A DNA stretch of 22,640 nucleotides, taken from positions 1-22,640 of the forward strand of contig JAHHTY010000034.1 in assembly GCA_020024325.1 (NCBI GenBank). Direction: 5' to 3'. Source of the DNA: Negativibacillus sp. (GTDB lineage Bacteria > Bacillota > Clostridia > Oscillospirales > Ruminococcaceae). The position numbers and the translations under genes are program-made. This document shows positions 16,008-22,640 of the stretch, in pieces. Position 1 is the stretch's first letter. Each line of letters begins with the position of its first letter. Below the pieces are notes generated by a model that saw only the letters and a list, made by a program, of their open reading frames with translations, searched no databases and was not told where the DNA came from.

Positions 16008-17347
16008 TAACAGAAGATAAAAAAGCATTGAATCAACTGACCGAACTTTTAAAACAGGAAGGGTTTACAGGAATTAGATTCTATATTGAAAGAACCAAGA
16101 AGTTTTTTGTTAATGTTTTTGAGGGAGAACAAGAAGCTGCTGTTCGGGCAGAAGAAAACATATACTTTGTAGAAGCCGGAAAAGATGGTAAACGTTGCTG
16201 TACCTTCTTTAACACACTGGATGAACCACAAGATGTTGTAGAACAGATGAAGCTGTCTGCAATGGCTTCACAGGAAGATTACCAGCCTGCTGCTGCTTTT
16301 GAGCGGGAAATCGAGTATCATAAACAGTTTAGCAATGTAGATGAAAGGGAAGTTGTTCAGCTGCTTTGCAAAGCAGAGCAAGCTGCCCGTGAGGAAAAGA
16401 GAATTGCATCAGTGGATGGCTGTTCATTTTCACAGGTGCTTAGAGAAGTAACCTTGATGGACGATAACGGAACCTGCATGAAAGACAGCGGAGAATCGAT
16501 GGAGGTTTCAGTCAGTGTGGTTTCTCGCGAAGACTCTGATGCTGAAATTGCATGGGGAACACGCAGTGCAACGGAATTTTCACAGCTGGATGCTGTACAG
16601 CTTGCTCATGAAGTGGCACAGCTGGGCGCACAGCGTCTGCACGCAGCTCCGATTGCTTCCGGAAAATATAAAGTTATCTTAAAGAATGATGCAGCAGCGG
16701 AACTGATGGAAGCCTATCTGCCGATTTTCTTTGCATCGGAAATTCAAAATGAGATGAGCGGCTTAGCCGGCAAACAGGGCGAACAGATTGCAATATCGGA
16801 TTTGGATTTGCTGGAAGATCCAACGTTGCCGCAAGGCAGAGTTCATCGCCACTTTGACGATGAAGGTACTCCTGTCAGCAAGAAATATCTGATTCACGAG
16901 GGTAAATTTGAATCAATTTTGTATAACCGCAAAACGGCATCCAAGGATGAAAAATCCAGCACAGGTAACGGTTTTAAAGCAGATGTCACCTCTTCGGTAG
17001 GAACCGGTATTACCAACACAGTACTGAAAAGTGCATCAGGAACAGAATACAGCATGGAGCAGCTGTGTGAGAAAATGGGCAACGGTTTGATTGTTACTGC
17101 TTTAGAAGGGGTATTTGCCGGGGTCAGCACAATTACGGGAGATTTCTCCTTGTTGTGCAAGGGAATGATTGTGGAAAACGGAAAGCCAACAAAACCTTTC
17201 TGTGAAGTTACTGTTGCCGGAAGTATCTATGAACTGCTTCGGGAAATTGTTGCTTTTGGAAATGATCCTGCGCCAACAGCTTCTGGAAGTGAATATTTGC
17301 AGACACCATCCTTGCTTTTGAAAGGTTTAGCAGTATCGGGATTGTAA
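16004..17347 (+). CDS. tldE: TldE/PmbA-family protein, partner of TldD
   Basis: Non-catalytic partner that forms the closed TldD/TldE chamber. The 447 residues share the fold but have no HExxxH motif, as expected of TldE. Recognisable parts are RSATEFSQLDAVQLAHEVAQ-type helices, DDEGTPVSKKYLIHEGK (about 286-302), and the C-terminal TGDFSLLCKGMIVENGKP and GNDPAPTASGSEYLQTPSLL. The start overlaps the stop of the TldD gene (ATGA), so equal amounts should be made. The stop codon lies within the -35 box of the next promoter. Length is normal for the family. Confidence 0.93.
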   Translation: MITEDKKALNQLTELLKQEGFTGIRFYIERTKKFFVNVFEGEQEAAVRAEENIYFVEAGKDGKRCCTFFNTLDEPQDVVEQMKLSAMASQEDYQPAAAFEREIEYHKQFSNVDEREVVQLLCKAEQAAREEKRIASVDGCSFSQVLREVTLMDDNGTCMKDSGESMEVSVSVVSREDSDAEIAWGTRSATEFSQLDAVQLAHEVAQLGAQRLHAAPIASGKYKVILKNDAAAELMEAYLPIFFASEIQNEMSGLAGKQGEQIAISDLDLLEDPTLPQGRVHRHFDDEGTPVSKKYLIHEGKFESILYNRKTASKDEKSSTGNGFKADVTSSVGTGITNTVLKSASGTEYSMEQLCEKMGNGLIVTALEGVFAGVSTITGDFSLLCKGMIVENGKPTKPFCEVTVAGSIYELLREIVAFGNDPAPTASGSEYLQTPSLLLKGLAVSGL

Positions 17348-17370
17348 GATACAAAAAAATGTGCTATACT
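17342..17370 (+). promoter_or_regulatory. Extended -10 promoter of the M28 peptidase gene
   Basis: TTGTAA (17342-17347) overlaps the stop codon of the TldE gene. TATACT (17365-17370) is 17 bases away and preceded by TGC, an extended -10 element. It predicts a leader of about 145 bases before the ATG at 17522. Confidence 0.65.
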
Positions 17371-17521
17371 AGGGAACAAAGAAAAATAAGCATATAAATA
17401 GCAAGAATGAAGATTGGCTATTTGTGCAGTATTCCTAAATGTTTTCTGCTCAATTTGGAGGCAAAAGTAGAAAGTGTATTTTCTGCATCATTTTTAATAA
17501 AAAGATAAGGAGTGTAGCATC

Positions 17522-18799
17522 ATGGACATTTTAAAAAACACCGAGGAAATGGGAAAACGAATCTATGAGGATTTGGAGCGTATCAATTTTATTCGCACCA
17601 GTACCTCTGAAGAAGAAACCAGAGCAGCACACATTATCAAAGATGAATTGGCAAAAGCAGGCATGGAAGCCCAGATTGAAGAATTTATGGTAGAAACTGC
17701 TGATATTGAAAAAGTTTCCCTGAATGCACTGGGCAAAGAGTGGGAAATTAAGGGCTACCGCCGCTCCGGCAGCACTCCAAAAGAGGGCTTGACTGCAAAA
17801 TTTGCTTATGTTCAGCAAGGAAGCGATGTTGACCTGTACGATAAAAAAGGTATGATCGTTCTGGTAAACAACGGTAAGCTGAACGAAGAAGTATATGAAA
17901 GACTGGTACGTTACGGAGTAGCTGCATTCTTAACATGGAACGGCAATGTTTCCGATGTTCATGCAGAAACCGATTTGCCGGAAAGAGAACTGCGCAGCTG
18001 GGCAACCCGTTACGGTAAGATTCCGGGCGGTGTTCTGCGTGCTATTGATGCAATGGAATTGGTAAAGGGTGAGCCTGAAACCGTAACCTTTACACTGGTA
18101 CAGGAAGATGTAGAGCGTCCTTCCAGAAACGTGATTGTTCGCATGAAAGGTACAGATGATACCGCTGAAAATATCACCTTTGGTGCACATTATGACAGTG
18201 TTCCATACAGCCATGGTGTATATGATAACGGTGCAGGTTCTGTTATTCTGATGGAGCTGGCTCGTCATTATAAAGAAAATCCACCAAAGAGAAACCTGAC
18301 CTTCTGCTGGTACGGTTCCGAAGAGGTTGGACTGCTGGGCTCTAAAGCATACGTTGCTGCACACAAAGACGAACTGAAAGATGTTCAGCTGATGATTAAC
18401 GTGGACGTTGCCGGTTCTGTTCTGGGTGCAGACTGGGCAGCAATTATGGCAGACGAATCCCTGTGCCGCTTTGTAGAATATCTTTCCAAAGAGATGGGCT
18501 TCCCAACAGACGTTTCTCAAGAGGTTTATTCCAGCGACTCTGTTCCGTTTGCTAATGAAGGTGTTCCGGCTATCAACTTCTGCCGTTTTGGCAGAAACGG
18601 CGGTGCAATGATTCATTGCCGTCATGATGTAATTGATTACCTCGACTACAGAAACCTTGGCAAGACGGCTGCATTTGTTCAGACCTTCTCTGACCGCATG
18701 GTAAATGCTGTTGTATTCCCAGTTCCGAGAAAGATGCCAGAGAACATGGTTGAGGCAGTAGATAAATACCTTCGCAAAAAGAGAGTAGACGAGAAATAA
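17522..18799 (+). CDS. M28-family zinc metallopeptidase, predicted cytoplasmic
   Basis: Aminopeptidase-like enzyme expected to release residues from peptides. Of 425 residues, about 1-60 and 190-400 form the M28 peptidase fold with a PA-like insert at about 65-185. The two-zinc site is complete: H223 and D225 in GAHYDS, bridging D235 in DNGAGS, E267 (general base) and E268 (ligand) in GSEEVG, D295 in NVDVAG, and H365 in MIHCRHD. There is no signal peptide or membrane helix, whereas many M28 enzymes are secreted, so it fits intracellular breakdown of imported peptides. AAGGAG lies 9 bases before the ATG. It has its own promoter and a terminator. Specificity (aminopeptidase or carboxypeptidase-like) cannot be read from the sequence. 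Confidence 0.92.
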   Translation: MDILKNTEEMGKRIYEDLERINFIRTSTSEEETRAAHIIKDELAKAGMEAQIEEFMVETADIEKVSLNALGKEWEIKGYRRSGSTPKEGLTAKFAYVQQGSDVDLYDKKGMIVLVNNGKLNEEVYERLVRYGVAAFLTWNGNVSDVHAETDLPERELRSWATRYGKIPGGVLRAIDAMELVKGEPETVTFTLVQEDVERPSRNVIVRMKGTDDTAENITFGAHYDSVPYSHGVYDNGAGSVILMELARHYKENPPKRNLTFCWYGSEEVGLLGSKAYVAAHKDELKDVQLMINVDVAGSVLGADWAAIMADESLCRFVEYLSKEMGFPTDVSQEVYSSDSVPFANEGVPAINFCRFGRNGGAMIHCRHDVIDYLDYRNLGKTAAFVQTFSDRMVNAVVFPVPRKMPENMVEAVDKYLRKKRVDEK

Positions 18800-18838
18800 A
18801 AATATGAATAACAGAAGCGAGTATTCTTTCTTCTGACT

Positions 18839-18877
18839 AAACAAAAAGGTCATTCATTTTGAATGACCTTTTTGTTT
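18839..18877. terminator. Bidirectional terminator between M28 peptidase and NusG_II genes
   Basis: A perfect 18-pair stem (core AAAAAGGTCATTCA, 18839-18856 with 18860-18877) closes a TTT loop. A-runs on the left and T-runs on the right allow use by both converging genes. Confidence 0.85.
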
Positions 18878-18924
18878 TATAGATTTTAAAAGAAGCAAAA
18901 GAAAATTTGTTATCCTAAAAATTT

Positions 18925-19272
18925 TTAAGAACCGACAATAGTGACAGCAACACGATTTGGCATACAGACAGCACTTTGAGGCTCATGATCGATAAGTCCA
19001 AAGTGAATGCACACCTGGTCGGGACAATCGGAGGAGAGAAAACGAATTTGATGATCTTTAATCTCCAGCACAACATTTACCCCATATTCTTTTAGGTCAA
19101 TGATCTGGTTGTTGGAGTTTTGAAGATCCAGCTGCATAACCTCTTTGCCATCAATGGAAACAATAGCGGTAGAAGAAGATCCGCTGTTTTTTTCCATAAA
19201 AAAAAGTATGCCCATCATTAACAGAGCAACAGCAGCAATACCGATTATGATTTGTTTGTCCCGTTTTCCCAT
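18925..19272 (-). CDS. NusG domain II (NusG_II) family protein, membrane-anchored
   Basis: The 115 residues have a charged start (MGKRDKQ), one hydrophobic helix (8-26) acting as signal anchor, and then the NusG_II domain with the family pattern CPDQVCIHFGLI followed by AVCMPNRVAV, which contains three conserved cysteines. Such proteins usually sit outside the membrane. In many Firmicutes they lie next to a Gx-transporter or isoprenoid/heme-type genes, but here the gene is alone with its own promoter and terminator. The biochemical role of the family is not established. GGAG lies 10 bases before the ATG. Confidence 0.88.
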   Translation of the reverse strand: MGKRDKQIIIGIAAVALLMMGILFFMEKNSGSSSTAIVSIDGKEVMQLDLQNSNNQIIDLKEYGVNVVLEIKDHQIRFLSSDCPDQVCIHFGLIDHEPQSAVCMPNRVAVTIVGS

Positions 19273-19307
19273 CTAAAAAATTCTCCAGTCAGTAAAAAGA
19301 TAATAGT

Positions 19308-19336
19308 ATTATACAAAAAAATGGAGTACCCGTCAA
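19308..19336 (-). promoter_or_regulatory. Promoter of the NusG_II gene, nested in the upstream terminator
   Basis: Minus-strand TTGACG (19331-19336, 5 of 6) and a perfect TATAAT (19308-19313) are 17 bases apart. The -35 box is exactly the 6-base loop of the terminator hairpin at 19315-19352, and the spacer is its 3' arm. Confidence 0.75.
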
Positions 19337-19352
19337 GGTACTCCATTTTTTT
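19315..19352 (-). terminator. Terminator of the desulfoferrodoxin gene
   Basis: A perfect 16-pair stem (19315-19330 with 19337-19352, core ATGGAGTACC) closes a 6-base loop and ends in seven T residues on the minus strand. The mirror-image A-run lets it act in both directions. Confidence 0.85.
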
Positions 19353-19412
19353 AAATTCGGGTTATTGGGGAATAAAAGAGGTAGTATAGTAGAAAAGAAG
19401 AAAACTATAAAA

Positions 19413-19787
19413 CTATAAAGTGGTTTTCCACAAACCGTGCAGGTTGCAGTATTCATAAGCGGCAACTGGTTTGTCAGAATCGGTCAGCATGAAAACAGCT
19501 TCCGGTTTTTCTCCCGGGTTCAGCTCTTTTCTCTGATTTCCTTCGGAAGTTTCCAGAACAATCCATTTGATAGAATGTTCTTCTAACATTGGATGCTCCA
19601 CTTCGCCAACTTTGACAGTCACTTTGTTGCCTTCAACGCAAACAACCGGCAGATGTTTTTCGGTAGCAGCATCAACGCTGCCCGGTTCCAGCTCGGTCAT
19701 TTTTTGACCACAGCACATAATCGGAACGCCTTTGTTCTCGGCAAAAGTGATGATATTTCCACAATGTTTGCATACATAAAATTTCAT
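19413..19787 (-). CDS. Desulfoferrodoxin, class I (2Fe) superoxide reductase
   Basis: Cytoplasmic enzyme that reduces superoxide to hydrogen peroxide without making oxygen, a hallmark of strict anaerobes. The 124 residues contain the N-terminal rubredoxin-like iron site (C6, C9, C25, C26; CKHC and MCCG) and the catalytic centre II with H45 (EKHLP), H65 (VEHPM), H71 (EEHSIKW), C114 and H117 (YCNLHGLW). K44, next to the first histidine, matches the lysine that attracts superoxide in the family. All ligands of both centres are present. AAGGAA lies 5 bases before the ATG. It is monocistronic; no rubredoxin or rubrerythrin gene is adjacent in this window. Confidence 0.96.
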   Translation of the reverse strand: MKFYVCKHCGNIITFAENKGVPIMCCGQKMTELEPGSVDAATEKHLPVVCVEGNKVTVKVGEVEHPMLEEHSIKWIVLETSEGNQRKELNPGEKPEAVFMLTDSDKPVAAYEYCNLHGLWKTTL

Positions 19788-19858
19788 TCTAATTCCTTCT
19801 TTCTATAAATCGAGTAAATATAAAGTATACTGTTTTTGTTCATTTTCCCTTTGATCAT

Positions 19859-19887
19859 AGTATACCTTATTTGTATGAATTTTGCAA
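19859..19887 (-). promoter_or_regulatory. Promoter of the desulfoferrodoxin gene
   Basis: Minus-strand TTGCAA (19882-19887) and TATACT (19859-19864) are 17 bases apart, giving a leader of about 65 bases. GTATACT occurs a second time in that leader, without a -35 partner, and could be a repressor half-site or a second weak -10 box. Confidence 0.55.
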
Positions 19888-19935
19888 GAGGTAATTTTAT
19901 TATTTCAAAAAAAATTTAAAAAATTCCTATAAATA

Positions 19936-19979
19936 AGCGTCTTTGTCAAATTTTGTTTGAAAATATTGACAAAGACGCT
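19936..19979 (-). terminator. Terminator of the second GntR-ABC operon
   Basis: A perfect 14-pair stem (AGCGTCTTTGTCAA, 19936-19949 with 19966-19979) closes a 16-base loop and is followed on the minus strand by TTATTTAT. It lies 17 bases after the stop of the membrane-protein gene. Confidence 0.7.
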
Positions 19980-19996
19980 GAAGTTGTTAAGTTATA

Positions 19997-20710
19997 TTAA
20001 ATAGAAAGAATATCTTTACAGGTGTTTTCGATTTGACAAGGCGCGTTTTTTAACATTAGCCAGCAACAGAAAGAAACAAAAATACCTATAATAAGATATA
20101 AACAGGCACAGGATAAAGGGTGTTGAGATGGATAGAGGAAGATAGTATCCCAAAAACCTTCCCATTTAGAACTCCAAGAAACTAAAATTGCAGTATTGCC
20201 AATTAGAATTGCAAGAAGATATTTTCCTAAAGTTCCAAGTCGATAAAAAGAGAGTGAAATAAAGTATCCAAGATGAATCAACAGGAAATGGATAGTACTA
20301 TTTAGTAAGGTGGAAACAAGGACACGCAGTGGAAAAGAATCAATTTCCAGAGAGAGCATAGGAGAACGAATTGGAAAAGAAACAGCGAGCAGGGAACAGA
20401 TAATCAAGGTGTTTAATATTGATAACGCAACAGAAATAAGAGCGGAGAAACAGAACCATCCTTTAAACAACGTTTTTCTGGTAGAGCCGGATTGAATGTG
20501 GAACAGAAAAACAGATTTAAAACTATTCATACCGGCAATCCAGATGAACAAACTGCTGGAAAACTCGACACCGGAAAAAGTACCGAGTTCATGGAAGATG
20601 ATAGAGAAAAAAGAACCAGCAAGTATAATTGCAAGAAGTACCATGTAGAAAATAAAGATTGCCCATTTGTAGTCATTGAAATGGTAGCGGATAGATGTGG
20701 AAGTATTCAT
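19997..20710 (-). CDS. Membrane subunit of a second YtrA-type ABC module
   Basis: I do not recognise a named family. The 237 residues have about six hydrophobic helices (near 16-38, 45-68, 85-112, 133-155, 165-180, 203-222) and a cytoplasmic N-terminus, as in ABC-2-type membrane subunits. AAGGAGG lies 8 bases before the ATG, and the gene begins 13 bases after the ATPase stop, so it is the natural membrane partner of that ATPase. It shows no obvious similarity to the membrane protein at 3021-3842 and is shorter. Cysteines cluster at the C-terminus (CACLYL, CCW, PCQIENTCK). The substrate is unknown. Confidence 0.7.
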   Translation of the reverse strand: MNTSTSIRYHFNDYKWAIFIFYMVLLAIILAGSFFSIIFHELGTFSGVEFSSSLFIWIAGMNSFKSVFLFHIQSGSTRKTLFKGWFCFSALISVALSILNTLIICSLLAVSFPIRSPMLSLEIDSFPLRVLVSTLLNSTIHFLLIHLGYFISLSFYRLGTLGKYLLAILIGNTAILVSWSSKWEGFWDTIFLYPSQHPLSCACLYLIIGIFVSFCCWLMLKNAPCQIENTCKDILSI

Positions 20711-20723
20711 AAGTCAATCCTCC

Positions 20724-21575
20724 TTATAATGGGTTTTCACTGCCGACCAGTTGAACGAAAAGCTGCTGCAAGCTTAATGAACTCAGTTCCAGTGAGGAAG
20801 AGCAGTTTTGACGTTCTCCTAAGATAGCTGAGGTTTTCAGTCCACCAACTACATTGGAGCCGATAACATTTTTACCAGAGCAATATTCGTCCACATCGCT
20901 GATTTTACCGGAAACGCAATAGCCACGACGGAGCAGTTCCTCCGCGGATTGGTTGACTAAGATTTTACCATGATCCATAATAATGACATTTTCCAAAAGA
21001 CCCTCTACTTCGCTGATGAGATGGGTAGACAGCAGGATGCAGGAAGGAGATTCAGCATAATTTTGAATCAGCAGTTTGTAAAATAACTCTCGATGAAAGG
21101 CGTCCATACCGAGGGTTGGTTCGTCTAACATTAAAATTGGGGTATGAACTGAAAGAGCAAGAACGACACGCATTACGGAACGATAGCCGGTAGAAAGCTT
21201 AGCCGTGGTTTTGTTAATATCAAGCTCAAATTGATTTGCATAGTTTAAGCATTGCTGCTTATCAAAATTGGGGAAGCTCTGTTCAAACCAGTTGAATAGT
21301 TCCTTGATTTTCAGATTAGGAAAAAAAGAAGTTTCTGTTGCCAAAAAAATTTGACGCTGTGCTTCTTCATTTTCCCATAAAGGTTTTTGTTCAAAGGTGA
21401 TTTCCCCTTGTGTTGGACGGATGTAGTTCGCGATCATACGAAGCAAAGTCGTTTTTCCGGCACCGTTTCTGCCCAGCAAACCGTAAATTTTAGGTTCATT
21501 CAAAGAAAAACTGATATTATCTACGGCAATTTGTTTGCCGAATTGTTTAGTGATGTTTTTACAATTTAGATTCAT
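20724..21575 (-). CDS. ABC transporter ATP-binding protein, second YtrA-type module
   Basis: The 283 residues carry Walker A GRNGAGKT (35-42), a Q-loop region FLATE (77-81, Glu in place of Gln), signature LSTGYRS (127-133), Walker B ILMLDEP (147-153) and H185 in LSTHL. After the nucleotide-binding domain (about 210 residues) is an extra region of about 70 residues with many serines and leucines, which the ATPase at 3836-4582 lacks. The start overlaps the stop of the GntR gene by 4 bases, with GGGG 9 bases upstream. It would energise the membrane protein encoded next. Confidence 0.9.
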   Translation of the reverse strand: MNLNCKNITKQFGKQIAVDNISFSLNEPKIYGLLGRNGAGKTTLLRMIANYIRPTQGEITFEQKPLWENEEAQRQIFLATETSFFPNLKIKELFNWFEQSFPNFDKQQCLNYANQFELDINKTTAKLSTGYRSVMRVVLALSVHTPILMLDEPTLGMDAFHRELFYKLLIQNYAESPSCILLSTHLISEVEGLLENVIIMDHGKILVNQSAEELLRRGYCVSGKISDVDEYCSGKNVIGSNVVGGLKTSAILGERQNCSSSLELSSLSLQQLFVQLVGSENPL

Positions 21576-21940
21576 TCCGAAAGTCCCCTTTCAATCCATT
21601 CATAAAGTTTTTCAGGTTCGATAGAAAGACGTTTTGATTCTTGGACTAATGGAAGAATGTATTGTTGAAAAAATTCTTCCTGCCTTTTCTCTTTTAATTT
21701 TTGTAAAGCGCCTGGAGCGACAAACATACCAATTCCCCTTTTTTTATAAATAATATTAGAATCAACCAGAAGATTGATTCCCTTGAGCGCTGTTGCCGGA
21801 TTGATTTTGTAGGCGGCAGAAAGTTCAGTAATTGATGGAATTTGCTCTTCTTCTTGGTAAATTCCGGATAGAATTTCGTCCTCTAGTCCTCGGGATACTT
21901 GTAAAAAAATTGGAGTTTGACTTTCAAAATCGAGCTTCAA
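21572..21940 (-). CDS. GntR-family regulator, YtrA subfamily, second copy
   Basis: Likely repressor of the operon it heads. The 122 residues have a winged helix (PIFLQVSRGLEDEILSG at 10-26, IPSITELSAAYKINPATALKG near 34-54) and a short helical tail of about 45 residues, with no ligand domain. The start is TTG at 21940; AAGGAGG lies 7 bases upstream and no ATG is available nearby. It overlaps the ATPase gene by 4 bases (ATGA). Compared with the regulator at 4609-4995 the recognition helix differs, so the two probably read different sites. A consensus promoter and an imperfect palindrome lie upstream. Confidence 0.9.
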   Translation of the reverse strand: MKLDFESQTPIFLQVSRGLEDEILSGIYQEEEQIPSITELSAAYKINPATALKGINLLVDSNIIYKKRGIGMFVAPGALQKLKEKRQEEFFQQYILPLVQESKRLSIEPEKLYEWIERGLSE

Positions 21941-21969
21941 ATGAAAACCTCCTTCCTGTGCATTATGGT

Positions 21970-21991
21970 TAGTTGGTTGAGTAATTAACTA
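21970..21991. promoter_or_regulatory. Imperfect palindrome, possible operator of the second YtrA-type regulator
   Basis: TAGTT (21970-21974) and AACTA (21987-21991) frame a 22-base element in which 7 of 10 arm positions pair. It lies directly after the -10 box, over the expected transcript start. Confidence 0.4.
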
Positions 21992-21998
21992 TAGTTCG

Positions 21999-22027
21999 AG
22001 TATATCAGGGCAAAATAGTTTTGTCAA
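21999..22027 (-). promoter_or_regulatory. Consensus sigma-A promoter of the second GntR-ABC operon
   Basis: Minus-strand TTGACA (22022-22027, perfect) and TATACT (21999-22004, 5 of 6) are 17 bases apart. Confidence 0.8.
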
Positions 22028-22060
22028 GTAGGTGAAAGACAATTTTTTGTAATGAAAATT

Positions 22061-22089
22061 TTTACAAAAAAGAAGAAATATGATATACT
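22061..22089 (+). promoter_or_regulatory. Sigma-A promoter of the SdpI-family gene
   Basis: TTTACA (22061-22066) and TATACT (22084-22089) are 17 bases apart. It diverges from the promoter at 21999-22027; the two -35 boxes are 33 bases apart. Confidence 0.7.
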
Positions 22090-22145
22090 GGAATACATTG
22101 ATAAAATAGCCTAAGAGGCTTTACGAGAAAGGATTGTCAAACAAA

Positions 22146-22529
22146 ATGTTAGTTTATGTACTGCTGTTATTGATACCGATTATGATGCTTACCTGTGGAA
22201 TTCGTTGGAGAAGAAAACCGCCGAAATATCCAAAACACACGGACAGCGTTTTTGGAGGAATATTCTTTATTGACTACCGAACCGAGTGGGCAATGAAAAG
22301 TCTTGAAACATGGAATTATTCCCATATTTGCTATGGAAGATTGATGCTTCCAATCGGTATTATTGCAATAACATTTACTATTGTAGGTTTGATTTTGCTG
22401 CCACTGATGACAGCAGCAAAAGTACTGCTTGTTATGGATATTATCTGCCTGTCCATTCCATATTTTTCGATTGAAAAAAAGCTGAAACAGAACTTTGACC
22501 AAAAGGGAAGATGGAAAGAAGGATTGTAA
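22146..22529 (+). CDS. SdpI-family small membrane protein
   Basis: The 127 residues have an N-terminal helix (1-18), a short basic segment, then FFIDYRTEWAMKSLETWNYSHICYGRLMLPIG (shown in part: YRTEWAMKSLETW). This matches the conserved core of the SdpI family (Y/F-R-T-x-x-AMKS-x-x-x-W). Two more helices lie near 64-90 and 93-110, and the C-terminus is basic. In Bacillus subtilis SdpI gives immunity to the SDP toxin; most homologues have no known role. The start at 22146 (ATG) was chosen over the in-frame TTG at 22134, which touches the AAAGGA ribosome site; the ATG is 12 bases from it, slightly long. The gene is monocistronic, with its own promoter and a strong terminator, and diverges from the second GntR-ABC operon. 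Confidence 0.75.
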   Translation: MLVYVLLLLIPIMMLTCGIRWRRKPPKYPKHTDSVFGGIFFIDYRTEWAMKSLETWNYSHICYGRLMLPIGIIAITFTIVGLILLPLMTAAKVLLVMDIICLSIPYFSIEKKLKQNFDQKGRWKEGL

Positions 22530-22544
22530 AAAATACTCTTGGAT

Positions 22545-22593
22545 ATAAAAGCAGGGTGTCCGAATTTTTTAAATTCGGACACCCTGCTTTTAT
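22545..22593 (+). terminator. Terminator of the SdpI-family gene
   Basis: A perfect 23-pair stem (22545-22567 with 22571-22593, core AGCAGGGTGTCCGAATTT) closes a 3-base loop and is followed by TTTTTAAT. After it, up to the window edge, I see no gene start. Confidence 0.88.
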
Positions 22594-22640
22594 TTTTAAT
22601 AAAGATAAAACAGCTGAGAAAGGGAATGTTTTATTAGAAC

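Noticed and set aside
14937..16028. Long minus-strand frame of 363 codons opposite the TldD gene
   Set aside because: It is the complement of a well-supported gene, is rich in Cys, His and Ser in no domain pattern, and lacks a ribosome site; such open frames arise from codon bias.
17407..17508. 33-codon ATG frame in the leader of the M28 peptidase gene
   Set aside because: No ribosome site precedes it and the peptide shows no attenuation-type codon run.
17930..18853. Minus-strand frame of 307 codons opposite the M28 peptidase
   Set aside because: Shadow of a real gene with all metal ligands; no domain or ribosome site, and it runs into the bidirectional terminator.

Overview
This window reads as chromosomal DNA of a low-GC Gram-positive anaerobe, most likely a member of the Clostridia (Oscillospiraceae-like). 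The support is AT-rich intergenic DNA, strong AGGAGG-type ribosome sites, TTG starts, sigma-A promoters with 17-base spacers, many short GntR-ABC modules, and a class I superoxide reductase (desulfoferrodoxin), typical of strict anaerobes. I saw no rRNA, tRNA, CRISPR array, transposase or phage gene. The species call is inference.

Layout. 1-827 (-) is the amino-terminal part of a membrane-anchored protein that resembles G5/M23-type cell-wall proteins and runs off the left edge. 1353-2651 (-) is a CPA2-type cation/proton antiporter. 3021-4995 (-) is a YtrA-type operon (GntR regulator, ABC ATPase, six-helix membrane partner) driven by a consensus promoter that overlaps a perfect 12-base-arm palindrome.

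5212-18799 (+) is the core of the window and looks like a peptide uptake and breakdown locus: a YtcJ-type metal-dependent amidohydrolase, two tandem paralogous GntR/FCD regulators, a complete five-gene Dpp/Opp-type importer (lipoprotein binding protein, two permeases, two ATPases), the TldD/TldE metalloprotease pair, and an M28 metallopeptidase without a signal peptide. Peptides would be captured at the membrane, imported by ATP hydrolysis and cut in the cytoplasm; the amidohydrolase could remove an amide or acyl group. Each regulator, and perhaps the importer, has a promoter with a TTGCA-type -35 and a nearby palindrome, suggesting auto- and cross-regulation by metabolite-sensing FCD proteins. 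A hairpin between the binding protein and the first permease probably lowers expression of the membrane parts.

18925-22529 holds small stand-alone genes and a second YtrA-type module: a secreted/anchored NusG_II-domain protein (-), a desulfoferrodoxin (-), membrane protein + ABC ATPase + GntR (-), and a divergent SdpI-family membrane protein (+). Nearly every transcription unit is bounded by a clear hairpin terminator. In one place (19308-19352) the promoter of one gene is nested in the terminator hairpin of the previous one.
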